In this document: positions 62,801-64,000 of the stretch, one piece after another
How the letters are laid out: each line of letters opens with the position of its first letter
How positions within the stretch are numbered: the stretch's first letter is position 1
Assembly (NCBI GenBank): GCA_014379405.1
Contig: JACMLU010000025.1
Coordinates: forward strand, 62,001-126,000
Direction of reading: 5' to 3'
Length of the DNA stretch: 64,000 nucleotides
From: Flavobacterium sp.
Lineage (GTDB): Bacteria > Bacteroidota > Bacteroidia > Flavobacteriales > Flavobacteriaceae
The notes under the pieces: generated by a model
The model's input: only the letters and a program-made list of their open reading frames with translations
What the model was told of the DNA's origin: nothing
Databases searched by the model: none
Position numbers and translations under genes: made by a program

Positions 62801-64000
62801 GATTGTTTGGTATTGGTTGTGCTACAACTAAAGGCGGTTGCGGTTGCGGTTGCCACTAAAGCGGTAGGCTGTGTTAGAGTTACCGTTTTAGTAATAAAAC
62901 AGTCATTGCTGTCTTTAATATAAAAAGTATATGTTCCATCTCCCAAACCTGAAAACAATGATCCCGAAACATAAGTAGTTCCATCTTTGCTGTAGGTATA
63001 AGGTCCTACTCCACCCGATGGAATTATTTGTACCGACCCGTCCAAAACTCCACTACATGAAGGATTACCATCGGTAGTGGTTGCCGTTATCGGAACCAAA
63101 GGATTTATTGTTGCTGAAGTTGTTGTAATACAACCTTTGGAATCAGTGATTTGAAATTGGTAAGTACTTCCAACAGCAGTGGTATAAGTAAAAGTAGTCG
63201 CCGTTGGATATGCAATAGTTCCGGGACCTGTTCCAGAAAGGACTGTTACAACGAAAGGTGCATTTCCGCCCGTGATTGATCCTGTGATTACTGCATTAGG
63301 ACTGGCAGTACAATCCAATGTTTTGTTATTGGTGATTGCCGTTGTTAATTGAGGGGCAATAGTAACAGTAATAGCTGGTGCAGTACAACCAAAACTATCG
63401 GTAACTATAATGCTATGATTACCTACACTTACATCATTGAACGTATTACTGTTTTGAGCAGGAGCTCCGTCTAAACTATAAACAAAAGGCGAAGTCCCTC
63501 CTGAGACATTTACTATTAACGAGGATTGATTCACGCTGTCAAAACATATATCTGAACTTGGGTCCAACATAGCCGTTAAAGTTGGTGGAGCTACAACATT
63601 TATCGCTATACCAACAGCACTAACACATCCATTGGCATCTTTTACAAAAACAGTATAATTTCCTGTAGCTACATTGGTAAACTGCGCGTTTGCTTGATAT
63701 GGTCGAATTACTGCAACTCCAGCGGCATCTCTTAATTCGTATTGGTAAGCCAAAGTTCCCCCTGCCCCAACTGCCGTAATGGTGGCTCCTGTAGAACAAG
63801 TAGCTAATGTACTTACCGAAGCCGCAACCGTAAGAGGTGTAGGAGCCGTGATAATTTGAGAAAATGTTTTAACACAAGTTCCTGTCGAAGTGGCATCGTA
63901 GCGGATCAAAACGGCATAAGTGCTATTGGCCAATCCTGTGATAGTATATGGAGAAGTCAATTGGGTATTCCAAGACGTTCCATTATTTGTAGAATATTGA
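50830..64000 (-). CDS. sprB: Giant SprB-like adhesin, 5' end beyond window
   Basis: The visible part is about 4389 residues and the frame stays open to the right edge, so the start lies outside; a TTG at 63960 is internal and not a start. The protein is a chain of immunoglobulin-like SprB repeats, each roughly 80-95 residues with the pattern GxxPYxYSxxG, then SGLxxGTYTVTVxDxxGC and a Pro-Ser-type linker. At the C-terminus, IPNVFTPNGDGDNDGW (about 91 residues from the end) begins a type IX secretion signal of the gliding-associated (type B) class, ending in HFTLYR. SprB moves along the cell and lets Flavobacterium glide. It is followed by sprF. Larger super-repeats of about 575 residues are described separately. 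Confidence 0.9.
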   Translation of the reverse strand, partial: QYSTNNGTSWNTQLTSPYTITGLANSTYAVLIRYDATSTGTCVKTFSQIITAPTPLTVAASVSTLATCSTGATITAVGAGGTLAYQYELRDAAGVAVIRPYQANAQFTNVATGNYTVFVKDANGCVSAVGIAINVVAPPTLTAMLDPSSDICFDSVNQSSLIVNVSGGTSPFVYSLDGAPAQNSNTFNDVSVGNHSIIVTDSFGCTAPAITVTIAPQLTTAITNNKTLDCTASPNAVITGSITGGNAPFVVTVLSGTGPGTIAYPTATTFTYTTAVGSTYQFQITDSKGCITTTSATINPLVPITATTTDGNPSCSGVLDGSVQIIPSGGVGPYTYSKDGTTYVSGSLFSGLGDGTYTFYIKDSNDCFITKTVTLTQPTALVATATATAFSCSTTNTKQSATITIAVPTTGTAPYQYSFNGGGYSAANTLTLNDNGSDQPYAYSVRDAKGCTVSGSGILLKLNPPTVGTITNSAITCNATTSTVTVTPTAGTGVGTLTYEIIFPLTSAISNTTGVFAGLSPGTYIFKVTDANGCYYTESHIVNPVTPIAVIGNKLSDVLCNGGNTGSIQYTVSGFSGTYSYSVNGGSTITGQTATTINLTNQSAGTYAILITDEVTGCTANASITIIQPSVLVASSATATHVNCNNDDSLITVIASGGTTNYTYAAVISGATAPIASAYISNNIITVDTNSATNLIWDVYVKDAKGCIATTTVTVISDALPTIDTPAIQCYVGSPINISIIGTSVGTPTYSIGSGYQSSPNFTINAEGTYTLSLKDASGCVATTTYIVYPQLTVLQAITKELDCTISPAATITVTAAGGKSPYSYAVSTDGGVTYTAMGTNVYSTLAAGTFQFRVTDANNCITTATTTINPLVPIMATTTDVNLSCDGALDGSVQIIPSGGVAPYTYSKDGTTYVPGSLFTGLGDGTHTFYVKDSKDCFITKTVTLTQPAALVATASVTPFTCSATNAKQAATVTVTPTLGTGTAPYQYSFNGSDYSAANTLTLNDNGSDQPYTYSVRDAKGCIVSGSGTLLKLNSPTDLSFTAAPITCLATTTTITATATNGVGTLTYEIVFPVAAATSNTTGVFAGLAPATYIFKVSDANGCYYTESHIVNPVTPIAVIATKLKDVDCFGNTTGSIRYNVSGFTTYSYSVNGGTAITGQTATVFTLPNLGGTTTYNVVFTDETTGCTAPTSITITQPTAALLATIAQVNANCFTPTSQVTVTPTGGTASYTYAYTQDGVAPITTDYGTSNIANLNPVTNPNWDVWIKDANGCTVKYDIIITTDPIPVVTALAIGQCLGVGSYTITATGSGGTGTLNYSINAGGSYQAGNTFVVTTAGSYTIRVKDANGCTADSAPVVVAPQLTLTAVLNKDITCNSASTDAQITINATGGKAPFTYESKEASGSYTAMGSNVFNSSVAGSYTFRVTDANGCSALTTTPIVTTLPVNPEITLLDQTQDIYCNGEATASIKATIDASQGVGPFTYSIDGTNFQVSNVFSGLIAGTYTVTVKDGKGCTDTRPITIGQPDALNYTLSKTDIECSGLGVTTLGTVTVNVGTGLGGKAPYTYILTNNVGDPTQTFSSATGANHTFTGLNYGTYTVTVIDANNCTLKNNIQVASPPNDLVISIQSTATCAGGGKVEVTATSGLLGAGPFYFAIYQRDAVSGLYPGVPNVIAGVPDAPYVTEDTPGTPTATFTGLTQGVIYSFIVYDSSTGCSYIKQASAPTIKVTSLATLRVVTDVTCKGAGDGTVSITLDKEPTAPSGYVAPTSVDYVVYDSKTNIPIVPGKQGSGISVGAYPFTMPLIGGLSQGSYYVVITEHGGTNDGCKSATLPFDIYESATDLMVTATVVKNANCNTNAGQIVAIAQGGTTVSREDPLAVPPQVSIPIPYQYQILPDTGIIGDASDDTPPSASDTNWNASNTFMKDSGNYIVYAMDANKCIKPFPITLNADDAPTVIPPAAPICYDGSTPFTIAFSGTVDPDIIGGATYSVNGSAFQTSPSFTFNAAGIYNLVIKDGNDCTEEVDYEVYPKLNLSAALTKELDCTTTTPNADITLTTTGGDTTPSANYTYEVSFNGGVFAATSNPYSAATAGTYDFRVTDVNNPTLCQATTTFVLDPIVPTIFPLPTPTDVSCFGGTDGTITVNITSGVGPYEYQLDAGTFQTSNVFTGLAAGTTYVITVKDAKLCLYPSAPITIAQPAALTATTFLTTPLTCGAGNVAQPATVTINGIGGTAPYVYSFDLGANYSSTNTYQSYVGTTFNVLVKDSKGCVYTLVNGVNIPSLDAPRDLNFVSPAITCSAPTTTVTVTVPAGQGGIAPFSYDNITSATSSGTGVFAGLLPGTYLFQVTDANFCTYQESFTVNPVTNITVSGQLISDVTCNPGTNGEVRFTVGNFAGTYNYSLDGGTTVITGQTNPTITVSGLSTASTQTINITDVITGCTATASLTVAQSAPLALVANPFINANCNFGAQVSVTASGGVAPYTYSYVISGAPAGTYYTSASAVLDPAIAASWDVYVKDANNCVISTPLPIAIATDALPIIVMPASQCFVGTPLTIDLSVGQTVAVSPATYKINGSNQTSPIYTINAPGTYQLSIVDANGCSSNVVNYIVQPQLLLNAALTKELDCTISPDAVVTLTANGGIAPYTLYEYSTNAGASYTAMGSNVLTTSTAGTYIFRVTDTQGCQAVSSEVMITPQTIPTFAFTQTNVTCNGGSNGSVIITAANGIAPYQYSIDNGATYQASNVFTGLNAAGTYTVVVKDSKSCASVTSPLTITQPTIVGGTAALTQGLTCGAGNATQAALVTVTGNGGTGSYQYSFDGGMNYTATNTYSTNIAGMVTAYIKDANGCVSVVPPTVNVPALNPPTNLDFVSTAVTCLALTSDVTLTTTNGIGALSYAILTPASATSNVTGASSGIFTGLLPDTYLFQVTDANLCTYQESYTVNPVTNITVSGQLISDVTCNPGSNGQVLFIVENFAGTYTYSINGGAVSTPQTNPTITVSGLSTASTQTINITDVITGCTATASVTVAQSAALNLVANPFINANCNFGAQVSVTASGGVAPYSYSYVISGAPVGSYSTSASAVLDPALGTTWDVYVKDANGCVITTPFPITIATDPLPSGITVPGLSQCPSATGTYTFTVNVATGVGPYEFSIGSGFQTSPTFTVNAPGTYTVIVKDKNGCTTTAAGLVNILPAIQLQAVITALPSCTDGDGALTLTATGGSGNYEYSIDSGTYQASANFTNIFAGTHTVTVRDVTTTCIKSIPVSLGDATPITGFALSKTDVTCNGGNNGTITATLNPPAVGVNDNPIYTYSIDGGATTQTSNIFGGLIAGTYTVDVTSGRGCTATQTITVTEPAIITVPAPAVVQFGCNSGSNAMNFVTITVTGVTGGSGVYVNYEFLKGGTRVQFGASNVYTEANLLGGTYTVNVYDNKGCIGTTTAPIVVNPFIALYKVNVVVNNAITCTNLEDITVSASSIGGTPTNLKYTVADSNATTGVIGANYNFTNATGVFTGLNIGNYLITVENLDTGCSIQDVHYVSNPNTFDLNITNIVDVTCFGGTNGTANVTIIDRTITATNPNQAGPFSYTIVDALGNPVTSGTSPTAGPFTINALAAGTYSITATLTNSPYCGATKNFTINQPNAALTIAETHTAITCISGNNDGSISASAVGGWPGGYEFQLELGATVVSPWSTVTNFTGLTQGTYTVRARDARGCLVFVDVPLANPTPIVFTASPSAALVSCFGDKNVSITVSLPTGGQGSNYLYTLNTTSKVPATASGPQALPIFNGLGAGTYTITVTDGYSCSATSAPIVIGEPSVVTSSLVVATTQTCNNLTTLTLSAVGGTPPYTYSADGIVYNAATFNPSVTFPVAVGTHHYYVKDANSCISYVSNDIQIDPLPTLMIKLDLSNAVVNCAGDATGVIVATAQGGLGSYVYTLQDASGNPLPAAVQASPGVFTQLVAGGYKVQVSSLDCSTTSALITVTEPSTPLTATYVATDATCNGANNGTITISASGGTGIIKYAISPRLDQFFVSNKFELLQPGFYEIIAQDQNGCYIHTLGIEINEPTLIIPSVDPLTIIPEMCFGDNDGVFTVDIIGGTMPYSVSLDNINGPFTPGTATQTQFDFTGLAGGDHTVYIRDANSCNAEMAVPLPASVKLNPNAIVDYGCLNNSPSLTVTVTIDASITNPADVDYALDGSGSYQASNVFTNLSPGIHHITARHTNGCEKDTPDFEILQIDPLTLVLKDGGLNEIVATTTGGSSGYKYTLNGEDYGSKNSFIFYRSGDYTVTVTDSNGCVATATRYFEFIDIKIPNVFTPNGDGDNDGWTPTNTINYPDLIFHIFDRYGRKVGTYREGQFWDGKYNGKELPTGDYWYVLKLQNENDSREFVGHFTLYR
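54937..55029 (-). repeat. 93-bp exact direct repeat, copy 1
   Basis: These 93 bases are identical to 56671-56763, a distance of 1734 bp, which matches the super-repeat period. Flanking sequence on both sides is similar but not identical. The identity at silent positions indicates recent duplication or gene conversion. Confidence 0.8.
56671..56763 (-). repeat. 93-bp exact direct repeat, copy 2
   Basis: Partner of 54937-55029, inside the adhesin gene and in the same reading frame. Confidence 0.8.

Larger units (their letters stand above)
54387..63320 (-). repeat. Super-repeats within the adhesin gene
   Basis: A landmark reading like TKELDC on the minus strand recurs at about 63311, 61587, 59871, 57867, 56127 and 54387. 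The intervals are about 1724, 1716, 2004, 1740 and 1740 bp. Each unit is thus about 573-580 residues and holds a fixed series of six or seven SprB modules in the same order; the third interval is about 280 bp longer. The part nearer the C-terminus (50.8-54.3 kb) does not follow the pattern. Confidence 0.75.

Noticed and set aside
63958..63960. TTG as the start codon of the giant adhesin
   Set aside because: The frame continues without a stop to base 64000 (QYSTNNGTSWNT precedes it), so the true start lies outside the window.
50830..64000. Regular recurrence suggesting a CRISPR-like or satellite array
   Set aside because: The period is in one long open frame and encodes SprB-type modules; repeats are too long and too variable for CRISPR.

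Overview
The window looks like chromosomal DNA of a Flavobacteriaceae bacterium, very probably the genus Flavobacterium. It is AT-rich, and many genes are preceded by the Bacteroidetes -7 box TAnnTTTG rather than an E. coli-type -10. It encodes GldH and a giant SprB-like adhesin next to a PorP/SprF-family protein, and it carries the intergenic repeats familiar from this genus. No tRNA, rRNA, CRISPR array, insertion sequence or phage gene was seen.

Layout. 0.4-4.5 kb: ricT-like PSP1 protein, gldH and a class A penicillin-binding protein in one operon. 4.6-6.4 kb: the two subunits of a succinyl/acetoacetyl-CoA transferase, unusually separated by a small zinc-ribbon gene. 6.5-13.7 kb: class I fumarase, a nucleoside-recognition membrane protein, a PolB-like exonuclease, a DNA repair methyltransferase, and a LysR regulator divergent from two SAM methyltransferases. 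13.8-20.7 kb: a heme biosynthesis operon on the minus strand in the order hemA-hemC-hemD-hemE-unknown-hemF-hemB-cytochrome c lipoprotein. 21.0-24.6 kb: a compact set of envelope proteins, namely a lipoprotein resembling a group I truncated hemoglobin, an HMA-like anchored protein, a DUF5777 barrel, an OB-fold protein, a c-type cytochrome lipoprotein and a YceI protein. 24.7-29.6 kb: AraC regulator, ferrochelatase (hemH), HemJ-like protein, sensor kinase and crotonase. Heme genes therefore flank the envelope set on both sides.

29.7-36.98 kb: two small unknowns, an HD hydrolase, an acyl-ACP desaturase, two tandem PlsC-type acyltransferases, rnpA, a C-terminal processing protease and a double OmpA-domain protein. 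37.0-43.5 kb: ElaA-type acetyltransferase, DUF4837 and DUF1080 lipoproteins, a four-LysM lytic transglycosylase, pgk and a bestrophin-like membrane protein. 43.5-49.8 kb: a small fucoside locus (AraC regulator, GH29, mutarotase, GH95). 49.8-64 kb: sprF-like gene and the 3' 13.2 kb of a giant SprB-like adhesin gene that runs off the right edge.

The most notable points are: (1) the envelope globin/cytochrome/YceI/DUF5777 cluster set between the two halves of the heme pathway, my best candidate for an undescribed system; (2) a structured intergenic element in two copies whose flanks are conserved while the central stem changes sequence but stays complementary; (3) the roughly 1.72-kb super-repeats inside the adhesin, one pair sharing a 93-bp exact duplication. 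All functions are inferred from reading the sequence; no database search was run.
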